A stretch of DNA of 38,429 bases. Origin: DATARN01 sp036264135. Its GTDB lineage: Bacteria > Actinomycetota > Acidimicrobiia > Acidimicrobiales > Palsa-688. Shown here piece by piece: positions 7,469 through 14,094 of this stretch (the stretch's first letter is position 1; each line of letters starts with the position of its first letter). A model generated the notes under the pieces. That model worked only from the letters and a program-made list of their open reading frames with translations. It had not been told where the DNA came from and made no database searches. The position numbers and the translations under genes were made by a program. The DNA lies in assembly GCA_036264135.1 (NCBI GenBank), contig DATARN010000199.1:1-38429 (forward strand), read 5' to 3'.

Positions 7469-7484
7469 TCACACCCTGTTGTGA
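7469..7484. promoter_or_regulatory. Inverted repeat TCACA-N6-TGTGA upstream of the HNH gene
   Basis: TCACA (7469-7473) and TGTGA (7480-7484) are exact inverted halves 12 nt before the DUF222/HNH start. GATACT at 7483-7488 lies 7 nt before the ATG and could be a -10 for a transcript with almost no leader. Suggestive only. Confidence 0.3.
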
Positions 7485-7495
7485 TACTGGGATGC

Positions 7496-9085
7496 ATGGA
7501 ATCACCCGGTGCCGGTCTAAGGGAGTTGCGCCAGGCTTTGGCCGGCTACGCCCGACGGTTCGACCCCGCCCTGATCTCCTGCACCGAGGCCGAGGTGGCG
7601 GTCAAGGAAGCGGCGGCTATCGAGAACATCGCGGCCACGATCAAAGCCATGGCCGCGGCCCGCGCCGCCCAGGCCCGCCAGTGGCGCACCGAGGGCCACC
7701 GCTCAGCGGAAGAACATTTGGCCCAGACCACCGGCATTTCGGTGGCCCAAGCCAAAGACACCCTGGAGCGGGGCCGGGCCTTCGATTCCCAGCCCGAGGT
7801 GGCCGACGCCGCCCGATCCGGTGACCTTTCGCCCGCCCAGGTGTCGGCCATTTCCGACGCGGTCGCCGACAATCCGGACGCGGCGGGTGAACTCCTCGCC
7901 GCTGCAGCCGGCGGCGGGTCGCTGGGGGAGTTGAAGAACCGCTGCGCCGACATAAAAGCCGCCGCCGCCGACCGCGAAGCGAACCGGGAACGCATCCACC
8001 GCCGCCGGTCCCTGCGGTCATGGACCGACCCAACAGGCGAAGCGCACCTCCACGCCCGGGGCAACCCCGAGGACATCGCCCAGGTCATGGCCGCCCTCGC
8101 CCCCCTGGCCCAGCGCGTCTTCAATGTGGCCCGCCTGGCCGGCCGGCGCGAGTCCCCAGACGCTTACCGCTTCGACGCCCTCATCGAACTCGCCGTCAAC
8201 GCCACGTCCGCGAGTGACGACCCGCCCGAAGATGACGACAAAGCCGAGCCCGCCGGCGCCGAGGGCACAGGAGACGGCGGCGAGACGGTTGAGCCCGCCG
8301 GCGCCGGTGGCCCATCGCGTAAGGCGGCCGATTCCACCGGGTTGCCGCAACCGACCGACGCCGCGCCCATGCTGTGGCCCGCTGGCCCCTACGCGGAGCG
8401 ATCCGACGCGACCGTCGCCTCACCAGGCGACCGACCCGCCGGCGCCGACGCCCCCGAGCCCAATGTCGGCGCCGCACCGTCCCGATCTACGCAGCGGGCA
8501 CCTGGCGGCGACCCCCACCCGCACACAACGGAGCCGGCCTCCCCGGCAACGGCCACCAAAACCAGGCGGGGCGGCAAACGCCGAACCCAGGGTCCGCCCC
8601 GCACCCGGCGCGGCGCTCCCGCCAAACTCCTCCTACGCGTCGACCTCCAAGCCTTCCTACGCGGCTTTCCGACCACCGGCGAAACCTGCGAACTCGTCGG
8701 CTACGGACCCATCGCCGTCTCCGCCGTCCACGACATCCTCAAGCACGCCGACCCCTTCATCGCCGCCATCTTCACCAGAGGCCACGAAGTCGCCGGCGTC
8801 GCCCACCTCGGACGAAAACCCACCGCCTACCAACAAAGCGCCCTCGAATGGCTTTACCCAACCTGCGCCGCCGCTGGCTGTCCTGCCACGGCCCGCCTCG
8901 AAAAGGACCACCGCCTCGACTGGTCCGCCACGCATCTCACTCTTCTCGACTGGCTCGACCTCTTGTGCGCCCACCACCACCAACTGAAAACCCGCCACAA
9001 CTGGTCCCTCACGACCGGATACGGCAAACGCCCCTTCGTCCCGCCCACCGATCCCCGCCACCCCAGCCACCTCGCCGACCCATGA
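7496..9085 (+). CDS. DUF222 / HNH endonuclease (13E12-repeat type)
   Basis: 529 aa from ATG 7496 (a GTG at 7481 is an in-frame alternative). The N-terminal DUF222 domain covers about 1-250 (typical EVAVKEAAAIENIAATIKAMAAARAAQARQW... and SPAQVSAISDAVADNPDAAGELL). A long low-complexity Pro/Ala/Gly linker follows at about 240-380. The C-terminal HNH module is at about 455-500: CAAAGCPATARLEKDHRLDW, then LLDWLDLLCAHHHQLKTRHNW, with the D-H pair and the C/HHH metal/nuclease residues kept. Such proteins are abundant, multicopy and fast-evolving in actinobacteria; the biological role is undefined. Codon usage stays GC-rich through the linker, and several overlapping frames are open there only because of that. 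Confidence 0.9.
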   Translation: MESPGAGLRELRQALAGYARRFDPALISCTEAEVAVKEAAAIENIAATIKAMAAARAAQARQWRTEGHRSAEEHLAQTTGISVAQAKDTLERGRAFDSQPEVADAARSGDLSPAQVSAISDAVADNPDAAGELLAAAAGGGSLGELKNRCADIKAAAADREANRERIHRRRSLRSWTDPTGEAHLHARGNPEDIAQVMAALAPLAQRVFNVARLAGRRESPDAYRFDALIELAVNATSASDDPPEDDDKAEPAGAEGTGDGGETVEPAGAGGPSRKAADSTGLPQPTDAAPMLWPAGPYAERSDATVASPGDRPAGADAPEPNVGAAPSRSTQRAPGGDPHPHTTEPASPATATKTRRGGKRRTQGPPRTRRGAPAKLLLRVDLQAFLRGFPTTGETCELVGYGPIAVSAVHDILKHADPFIAAIFTRGHEVAGVAHLGRKPTAYQQSALEWLYPTCAAAGCPATARLEKDHRLDWSATHLTLLDWLDLLCAHHHQLKTRHNWSLTTGYGKRPFVPPTDPRHPSHLADP

Positions 9086-9115
9086 CCTAGCGCCAAACTC
9101 CCAACTGGGATGGGC

Positions 9116-9129
9116 GGTCCTGGAGGACC
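9116..9129. terminator. Hairpin after the HNH gene
   Basis: GGTCC (9116-9120) and GGACC (9125-9129) pair around a TGGA loop, 31 nt after the HNH stop. No U-tract follows; a weak candidate terminator. Confidence 0.25.
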
Positions 9130-9245
9130 CGCGGCCTTTGACGCCGTGGACTCCTATTGGCGGACAATTGTGTCAAGTCGGATTTGCTTCACCGTTGTCA
9201 CATGATCTGCCCCCACCTGACCGGCGCCCGTGCCACGCTTCATCG

Positions 9246-9680
9246 ATGGAGCCGGCGGCTGAGCAGGACATGCGGCAGGTCGCTGAGCGAACAGTCGGGG
9301 GGCCGATCTTGGCCGCTGGATCGTTTAGGACCGTTGCGGACGTGGAACCGTTCGGAGGTAGCGTCGGCGCGCTCCTCGCGGTAGGGCAGTGGGTCTGGAT
9401 CAAAAAGCGCACGCGGCTGCCTCCGTATCCGTTCGTCGTCGTTACCGAGAGCGAAGTCATCGTGCTCGAGTTCCGGTTCGGCTCTACGCTCCAGATGCGC
9501 CGCGTCGTGGGCCGCTGGCCGAAGAGGGACATCCGGGTGATAGGGGCCACACCTGAATGCTGGCGGGCCGCGGTGATCCTTCCCTTGAACCGATTCCCGG
9601 TTGAGCTGGAGGGTGCGTTCCACACCGACTCCGAGCGCGACGTCATCGACCATCTTCGGCGGCTATTGCCCGAGTCCTGA
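9246..9680 (+). CDS. Hypothetical protein (144 aa), possibly PH-like fold
   Basis: Starts at ATG 9246; the frame is open to 9138 but the extra part has no protein-like pattern. The protein has alternating strands (PFVVVTESEVIVLEFRFG, MRRVVGRWPKRDIRVIGA) and a hydrophobic stretch VGALLAVGQWVWI, then a C-terminal helix DSERDVIDHLRRLLPES. The strand pattern resembles small bacterial PH-like or YokE-like domains, but I would not assign a family. It stands alone on the plus strand, 160 nt after the HNH gene. Confidence 0.6.
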   Translation: MEPAAEQDMRQVAERTVGGPILAAGSFRTVADVEPFGGSVGALLAVGQWVWIKKRTRLPPYPFVVVTESEVIVLEFRFGSTLQMRRVVGRWPKRDIRVIGATPECWRAAVILPLNRFPVELEGAFHTDSERDVIDHLRRLLPES

Positions 9681-9689
9681 GGCGCTGAG

Positions 9690-9897
9690 TCAGGCCTTCT
9701 TGTCCCGGCCCGTGGCGGCCCGAGTCGTCCGCAGCCTGTAGCTCCGGTCCCTGTCTCGATGTGGGCGTGAAAGGTCAGCCGGTCCACCCATGGCGTCCAC
9801 CAACCGGGGTTCGGCGATGATCGAGCCCCACTCGCTGAAGGAAAGGCTGCTCCCAGCGGCGATGGAGGCCTTCTCCGCCTGCGGAAGTTCTCTGCCA
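9690..9897 (-). pseudogene. istB: Decayed 3' end of an IS21-type istB gene
   Basis: Read on the minus strand, three frames in succession give the C-terminal part of IstB, the ATPase helper of IS21 transposases. Frame one: ELPQAEKASIAAGSSLSFSEW then GSIIAEPRLVDAM (compare the usual ERASIIL.SNLPFSEW...GDxRLxxAI). After a one-base shift near 9789, VDRLTFHAHIETGTG (usual LDRLTHHAHILE/IETG). After another shift, SYRLRTTR and a stop at 9690-9692. The N-terminal two-thirds, the istA gene and terminal repeats are not visible, so this is a dead fragment of an old insertion. Confidence 0.8.
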
Positions 9898-10012
9898 TAT
9901 GGAGGTAACTTTACATAATGAACATTCTCGGCGAAGGCGAGGAGGAGGGGTCGCCCAGCAGGGACAGCGCGTACGTGACCGCCTGTGCCCCGCGTGGGGT
10001 AAGAGAGTAGGT

Positions 10013-10726
10013 ATGGACTTGGACGGCAAGGTCGTGATCGTCACCGGAGCGTCGTCGGGCATCGGCGAGGCAACTGCCCGGGCGGTCGCCCAGGCCGGAG
10101 CTCGGCCCGTGCTGGCCGCCCGGCGTCGCGCGCGGCTTGAGGCGCTCGCCGCCGAGATCGGCAATGACGCTCTCGTCGTGCCGACCGACATGCGTGACCC
10201 GGCGCAGATCCAGCGGCTCGTCGAGGTGGTCCGGGAGCAGCGTGGCGGCGTCGATGTCCTCGTCAACAACGCCGGCCAGGGCCTCCACGTGCCGGTGGAG
10301 AAGATCAGCATCGAGGATCTCAAGGCGGTCGTCGAGCTGAACGTGTACGGCGCGTTGCTCGCCATGCAGGCGGTGATCCCGTTGATGCGTGAGGCCGGCG
10401 GTGGATGCATCGTCAATGTCAGCAGCGGGACGACCCGCATGCCGGCCCCGATCGGGACCGCGGGGTACGCCGCCACCAAGGCCGCGCTCAACATGCTCAG
10501 CCGGGCGGCACGCGAGGAGCTCGCCGGCTCCGGCATCGTGGTGTCGACGGTCTATCCGTTCATCACCGCTACCGAGTTCCACGACACACTGCGCGCCGGG
10601 TCGAGGCCGGCGGGGCGGCCCGGCTTCGAGCCCGACTCGGCCGAGACGGTCGCCGAGACCATCCTCGACCTGATCCGCAGTGGCGACGCCGAAGCCGTCC
10701 TGCTCCCCGAGCGGCTGCGAGCCTGA
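10013..10726 (+). CDS. SDR-family NAD(P)-dependent oxidoreductase
   Basis: 237 aa classical short-chain dehydrogenase: cofactor motif TGASSGIG at about residues 11-18, NNAG in DVLVNNAGQG, catalytic Ser in IVNVSSGTTR, and the YxxxK pair in GYAATKAALNM. The residues after the GxGxxG strand (AARRRARLEAL) suggest NADP(H) preference. The C-terminal DSAETVAETILDLIRSGDAE is common in the YdfG/fabG-like subgroup. ATG 10013 is preceded by AAGAGAGTAGG. It appears to be a single-gene unit. The substrate cannot be told from sequence. Confidence 0.92.
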   Translation: MDLDGKVVIVTGASSGIGEATARAVAQAGARPVLAARRRARLEALAAEIGNDALVVPTDMRDPAQIQRLVEVVREQRGGVDVLVNNAGQGLHVPVEKISIEDLKAVVELNVYGALLAMQAVIPLMREAGGGCIVNVSSGTTRMPAPIGTAGYAATKAALNMLSRAAREELAGSGIVVSTVYPFITATEFHDTLRAGSRPAGRPGFEPDSAETVAETILDLIRSGDAEAVLLPERLRA

Positions 10727-10747
10727 TCGCCGCCACCTGGGACGCCG

Positions 10748-10761
10748 AGGGCCCCGGCCCT
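10748..10761. terminator. Palindromic hairpin after the SDR gene
   Basis: AGGGCC (10748-10753) and GGCCCT (10756-10761) are perfect inverted halves 22 nt after the SDR stop. No U-tract, so termination is plausible but unproven. Confidence 0.3.
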
Positions 10762-11041
10762 AACGTCCCCAAGGCCGGTTCGAGGAGGCGCGCTGCTGAT
10801 ATTAGCGATGCAACGCCGTAACGTATGCACAGAAACCGGCGAACACTAAGCCAGGAATAAGGAATACCACGTCAAAGCGGTCACGATCACGGCAAGTACT
10901 CGGCCGCCAGATGATGCTTCTTCGTTCCCTTGTTCGCATCCCTAGACGGTGGACCACCTCGGGCGACCGAGACCGATCCTGCTCGACGGCGTCGAGGGAA
11001 GGCGACGGACATTTCGCGCCCTCCCTCGACTGCCGACCCGC
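10762..11041. other. Non-coding stretch without recognisable content
   Basis: Between the convergent SDR and ABM-like genes. Both strands hold only short, uncharacteristic frames. It is less GC-rich around 10780-10930 than the genes beside it. I see no RNA gene, repeat or remnant that I can support. Confidence 0.4.
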
Positions 11042-11341
11042 TTATCCCTTCATGACACTGGCGACCTCTGTCATGGATGTCTCGGGCTGACCGCCCATGG
11101 TGACGCCCCGCCGTTCCATGACCTTCTGGATGGCCGGCCTGAGCCGGTTTTCTTCGAATGTCTCGTACGCCTGGCGGGATTCCCAAACGTCGACCACGTG
11201 CGACCGTCCGCCCTCGAGGTAATGCACGTGTACAACCAAACCAGCAGGCGGGTCAGACTGGATTCCCATCTCGGTCGTGACCTCGTCCAACATGTCAATG
11301 GTGACGCCCTCTGGCAGTACTTGTTGAAGTAGAACGGCCAT
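11042..11341 (-). CDS. Small conserved protein, ABM/dimeric alpha-beta barrel-like
   Basis: 99 aa. The pattern VHVHYLEGGRSHVVDVWESRQAYETFEENRLRPAI matches small proteins with the antibiotic-biosynthesis-monooxygenase (dimeric ferredoxin-like) fold, many annotated only as hypothetical. They often bind or oxidise small aromatic or lipid molecules, without cofactor. ATG 11339-11341 is preceded by AAAGGAGACAA, a strong ribosome site. It seems to be a single gene, transcribed towards the SDR gene. Confidence 0.75.
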   Translation of the reverse strand: MAVLLQQVLPEGVTIDMLDEVTTEMGIQSDPPAGLVVHVHYLEGGRSHVVDVWESRQAYETFEENRLRPAIQKVMERRGVTMGGQPETSMTEVASVMKG

Positions 11342-11481
11342 TTGTCTCCTTTGTCCAAGTTGAGGTAACTCGGGGACCGAAGTGTAGGCGCGCCCTTGGT
11401 TGGACCATCGTCTCGAGCAGCCGATGGTCGTGGGCCCCCTGCGATCGGCGGTGCTAGCTCGAGTTCCCTACGCTGTCGTCG

Positions 11482-11700
11482 ATGAAGGGCGATCGCGTGG
11501 AGGTGCTGGTCGATGTCGGCGGCGGGGCGGTTCAGCGCTTCGACATCACGGCGACCAAGGCAGGGCGGCGGGTGGAGATCACCAATGCCAGAGGCACCGT
11601 GGAGGTCACCGAGGTGACACGGTCAGGCCAGCCCGTGCGCTCGGGTCGCTTCATGGCGACCCGGGTGGTGGCGGTCATCGAGCACCCGGCCGCCGGATAG
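11482..11700 (+). CDS. Small hypothetical protein (72 aa)
   Basis: A compact, strand-rich sequence (DRVEVLVDVGGG, RRVEITNARGTVEVTEVTRSG, ATRVVAVIEHP) with genuine-looking codon usage. No ribosome site precedes ATG 11482; instead TACGCT at 11469-11474 ends 7 nt before it, as in a leaderless transcript. The last ten codons are part of a degenerate tandem repeat (11671-11793). Family unknown; the strand pattern suggests a small beta-barrel. Confidence 0.6.
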   Translation: MKGDRVEVLVDVGGGAVQRFDITATKAGRRVEITNARGTVEVTEVTRSGQPVRSGRFMATRVVAVIEHPAAG

Positions 11701-11793
11701 CAGCCGATCCCAGCGGTCATCGAGCACCGCAGCCCGGTACCTGCCGATCCCGGCTGACATCGAGCAAAGGCAGCCCGGTAGCCGCCGGTCCCA
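11671..11793. repeat. Degenerate tandem repeat, three units of 40-42 bp
   Basis: Three consecutive units start at 11671, 11713 and 11753, each beginning GCGGTCATCGAGC or GCTGACATCGAGC and ending with GCCGATCCC or GCCGGTCCC. The first unit encodes the C-terminus and stop of the 72-aa protein, so the repeat probably arose by duplication of the gene's own 3' end. The later copies lie downstream and are non-coding. Confidence 0.8.
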
Positions 11794-11855
11794 ACTGGTC
11801 GCAGTGCGCCTGGCCGGCGGCGTGGTGCCGGGAAATCGGCCGCTGGCAGAAGGGG

Positions 11856-12002
11856 CTAGGCCTTGTCCTCGAGGGTGCCACCCTCGCTGTCGCCCTCGCC
11901 CTTGGCATCGGCGCCTGCCGACTGACCGGGGACTGTGGTCTTGCCTCCGCCCGCGGGGTCCGACTCGTCGTCATGGCCCTCGGTGTTCGGTGTATCGGTC
12001 AT
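11856..12002 (-). CDS. Small acidic, disordered protein (48 aa)
   Basis: A short gene starting at ATG 12000-12002 with GAGGAGG six nt ahead, one of the best ribosome sites in the window. The product is hydrophilic and strongly acidic (MTDTPNTEGHDDESDPAGGG, ending in GGTLEDKA), rich in Gly, Asp, Glu and Thr, with no hydrophobic core; it must be intrinsically disordered. It lies 58 nt after the F420-type reductase gene on the same strand and may share its transcript. No function can be inferred. Confidence 0.7.
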   Translation of the reverse strand: MTDTPNTEGHDDESDPAGGGKTTVPGQSAGADAKGEGDSEGGTLEDKA

Positions 12003-12060
12003 GGGCGCCTCCTCGCCCAGTCCCTACCCCCCGCACCGGCGGCGCTAACGGCGATGCCGG

Positions 12061-12585
12061 TTACCTCGTTCGCGATGGGCGCTCGATGGTCCAACGAACG
12101 ACGCAGAACCCCCGAGCCAGGGCCTGTTCCAGGGTGGCCCGGTCGGTTGTGCCGTCTGCCCGGAGGAAAGGCACGAACGAGGCGAGGCGGGCGTTTTGGC
12201 CGAGCATGTGGCGGAGTAGGCGGTCTACCTCGTCGGCGTCGCGCACAAACTCAGGTCGGGCGAGGACGCGGCGGCCTCGGAGCCGTACCGATATGGGCTC
12301 GCCCGCCCGGAGATTCAGCTTCCATCTCCCCCCGCCCGGGGTGAGCAACACGTCGCCGTCGGGCACGAAGCTCACCGGCTGGAGGTAGGCGCGACCGCTC
12401 TTGCGGCCGGTGTAGGACAACAGCATGAGCCGGCGGCTGAGCGGCGTCGGAAACGGCAGCCGCAGCAGCGGCCGCATGACGACGTTGACTCGCCGCATGA
12501 GGCGGGCCTGCTTTTCCAGCCGGGCGGGAACGACGGGCGGGGTCATGGGAACCTCGGCGGCAGGGACGGTGGGAGGATCGGGCAT
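12061..12585 (-). CDS. Deazaflavin (F420)-type nitroreductase/quinone reductase family protein
   Basis: 174 aa related to the Ddn-like split-barrel family: LMLLSYTGRKSGRAYLQPVSFVPDGDVLLTPGG is the characteristic cofactor-binding strand region (TxGRKSGxxxxxPv), followed by KWKLNLRAGE-like WKLNLRAGEPISVRLRG. Members use F420H2 to reduce quinones or nitro compounds, though some act otherwise. The start is ATG 12583-12585: a promoter with -35 TTGATA and -10 TATGCT places transcription start at or next to this codon, so it is likely leaderless. ATG 12546 is an alternative. A palindrome lies inside the promoter spacer, implying repression. Confidence 0.82.
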   Translation of the reverse strand: MPDPPTVPAAEVPMTPPVVPARLEKQARLMRRVNVVMRPLLRLPFPTPLSRRLMLLSYTGRKSGRAYLQPVSFVPDGDVLLTPGGGRWKLNLRAGEPISVRLRGRRVLARPEFVRDADEVDRLLRHMLGQNARLASFVPFLRADGTTDRATLEQALARGFCVVRWTIERPSRTR

Positions 12586-12591
12586 GTCCCA

Positions 12592-12620
12592 AGCATAGAC
12601 ATCGAACGCTTCGATATCAA
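12592..12620 (-). promoter_or_regulatory. Promoter with an operator in the spacer, F420-type reductase gene
   Basis: On the minus strand, TTGATA (12615-12620) and TATGCT (12592-12597) are exactly 17 nt apart, and TATGCT ends 6 nt before the ATG. ATCGAA-GCG-TTCGAT, a perfect palindrome (12601-12615), fills the spacer. A repressor bound there would block RNA polymerase directly. No regulator gene is adjacent, so the factor is unknown (MarR- or TetR-type would fit the site). Confidence 0.7.
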
Positions 12621-12677
12621 ATAGTTTTGCGGCCGGGATTTGGCGCGTGGGGGGCGTTCGCTCGATAGCCTCCCCTG

Positions 12678-13577
12678 GTGCTGCTGCGACAGGAGGTCGT
12701 CTCCGGGCGCCGGTACCTCGACGTTGTGACCGCACTGCTCCAACGGGTGCGCCGGGGGGATCCTCGTTACGGTCTGTGGGAGGCGGCCGACCTGCAATGG
12801 TGGTGGCGTCGCCCCCGCCAGTCGGACGACGCGGGTCAGCTGTTGTGGCGGGACGGGGAGGGTCCGGTCGCCGCCGCCGTCTTCACGGACTGGGGGCGCA
12901 CCTGGGCGTGCGACCTGGTTCTGCCCGCCGGCGGGGCCGGGGAACTCCGCGACCTCGTGTGGGAGCGGGCCGTCGCCCGGATGACCGAGCTCGTTCCCGG
13001 GGGGATCGAGGTGGCGGCCCGCGATGACGACGGATGGCTGCTCGAGGCGTTGGCCGGGGCGGGTTTCGCCCCGGCGGGTGAGAGCGCCGTGACCGCGTGG
13101 CTCGAAGCCCAGTGCCGACCGCCGGTCACTCCCCTGCCGCCGGGCTTTCGGCTCGTGTCCCGGGGCGACGATGGTACGCGGCCCCATCATCTGGCGGCGA
13201 GCTGCGGCGACGACGTGGCGGCTCGCCTAGCGGAATGCTCTCTCTACCAGCCGGACCTCGATCTGAGGATCGAGGCGCCCACCGGGGAGGTGGCGGCCTA
13301 CGGCGTGTTCTGGCCGGACGCGGTGACCGGTGTGGGGCTTGTCGAACCGATGCGGACCGAGGCGGCGTTCCAACGGCGGGGCTTGGCTCGCCACCTGCTC
13401 GCCGTGGGCATCGACCGGTTGGCGCAGCAGGGCTGCCTGAGGATCAAGGTCAGCTACCTGGCGGCGAACCTGGCCGCGAAGAGGCTCTATGAGGGAGCGG
13501 GATTCCGGGCGGACTTCACCGCCCGGGTCTACTCCCCCATCGCCGGCCTATCGGCCCGGCTTGGCCACCGGCCGTAG
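12678..13577 (+). CDS. GNAT-family N-acetyltransferase, two-domain
   Basis: 299 aa, about twice a single GNAT domain. The N-terminal half (about 1-145) resembles a degenerate GNAT fold (LLWRDGEGPVAAAVF, GFAPAGESAVTAWLE). The C-terminal half (about 150-295) keeps the acetyl-CoA loop: VGLVEPMRTEAAFQRRGLARHLLAVGIDRL (RRGLAR for Q/RxxGxG/A), then AANLAAKRLYEGAGF. It probably acetylates an amine on a small molecule or protein. It starts at GTG 12678; TAGCCT ends 6 nt before it, so it too may be leaderless. It diverges from the F420-type reductase gene and its 3' end overlaps the convergent zinc-ribbon gene by 30 nt. Confidence 0.85.
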   Translation: MLLRQEVVSGRRYLDVVTALLQRVRRGDPRYGLWEAADLQWWWRRPRQSDDAGQLLWRDGEGPVAAAVFTDWGRTWACDLVLPAGGAGELRDLVWERAVARMTELVPGGIEVAARDDDGWLLEALAGAGFAPAGESAVTAWLEAQCRPPVTPLPPGFRLVSRGDDGTRPHHLAASCGDDVAARLAECSLYQPDLDLRIEAPTGEVAAYGVFWPDAVTGVGLVEPMRTEAAFQRRGLARHLLAVGIDRLAQQGCLRIKVSYLAANLAAKRLYEGAGFRADFTARVYSPIAGLSARLGHRP

Positions 13578-14066
13578 AAGGGAGCGGTAGCGGATGTTCT
13601 CGCTGCTCACCCGGCGATTGAAAGCCTGAATCAGGCGCTGACGGGCGCTATCCATCTCCTTGGCGGTGATCTCGCCCCGGCAGAACCGCTGGTATATGCG
13701 GTCCAGCGCCCCATCCAGCGCCGCCTCCAGGTCGCGAAGCTGCTCCAGGGTGGACTTCCTCGGTCGCGGGTTGGCGTTCGGCTTCGCCATCCGTTGCCGC
13801 GCCGTGGCCTCGTCGGCGGCCTCGATGGCGCCCAGGTCGGGCGGCGGCGCCGCAGCGGCCGCGACTTCGTCGGCCTTGCTGTAGTAGTCGGCCGCCTTGT
13901 TGACGGCCACCGACGCCAGCATCACCTTCTTCATGCACTGCTGCTGGCATTCCTCTCGGAGGCAATAGTCATACCCGAGCTCGGCGCGCCCGGGATCGAC
14001 CGAGCCGCCGCAATTTCGACACGTCAAACTCCACTGCTCCTCACTAACCCGACAGAAGTAGAACAT
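13548..14066 (-). CDS. Zinc-ribbon, coiled-helix hypothetical protein, partner of the ERCC4 gene
   Basis: 172 aa. The N-terminus has a cysteine pattern suited to zinc (C5; CRNCGG with C16 and C19; C35 and C40 in YDYCLREEC; C44). A helical region follows, then a charged C-terminal helix (LEQLRDLEAALDGALDRIYQRFCRGEITAKEMDSARQRL). I do not recognise a named family. It begins 28 nt after the ERCC4/Lsr2 gene on the same strand, so they are probably co-expressed; a DNA- or nuclease-related role is inference from that. The gene ends inside the convergent GNAT gene. Confidence 0.7.
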   Translation of the reverse strand: MFYFCRVSEEQWSLTCRNCGGSVDPGRAELGYDYCLREECQQQCMKKVMLASVAVNKAADYYSKADEVAAAAAPPPDLGAIEAADEATARQRMAKPNANPRPRKSTLEQLRDLEAALDGALDRIYQRFCRGEITAKEMDSARQRLIQAFNRRVSSENIRYRSLLRPVAKPGR

Positions 14067-14094
14067 CCCGGCGAGTCGGGTTGTTCCCGCTCGC

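Noticed and set aside
8124..9090. Long open frames overlapping the DUF222 linker and HNH part on the plus strand
   Set aside because: Open only because of the low-complexity GC-rich linker; composition is Pro/Ser/Thr/Arg and no motif is present.
10797..10830. Short imperfect repeat GCTGATATTAGC and a 14-residue hydrophobic peptide frame nearby
   Set aside because: Mismatches in the centre and no start signal; too weak to call.
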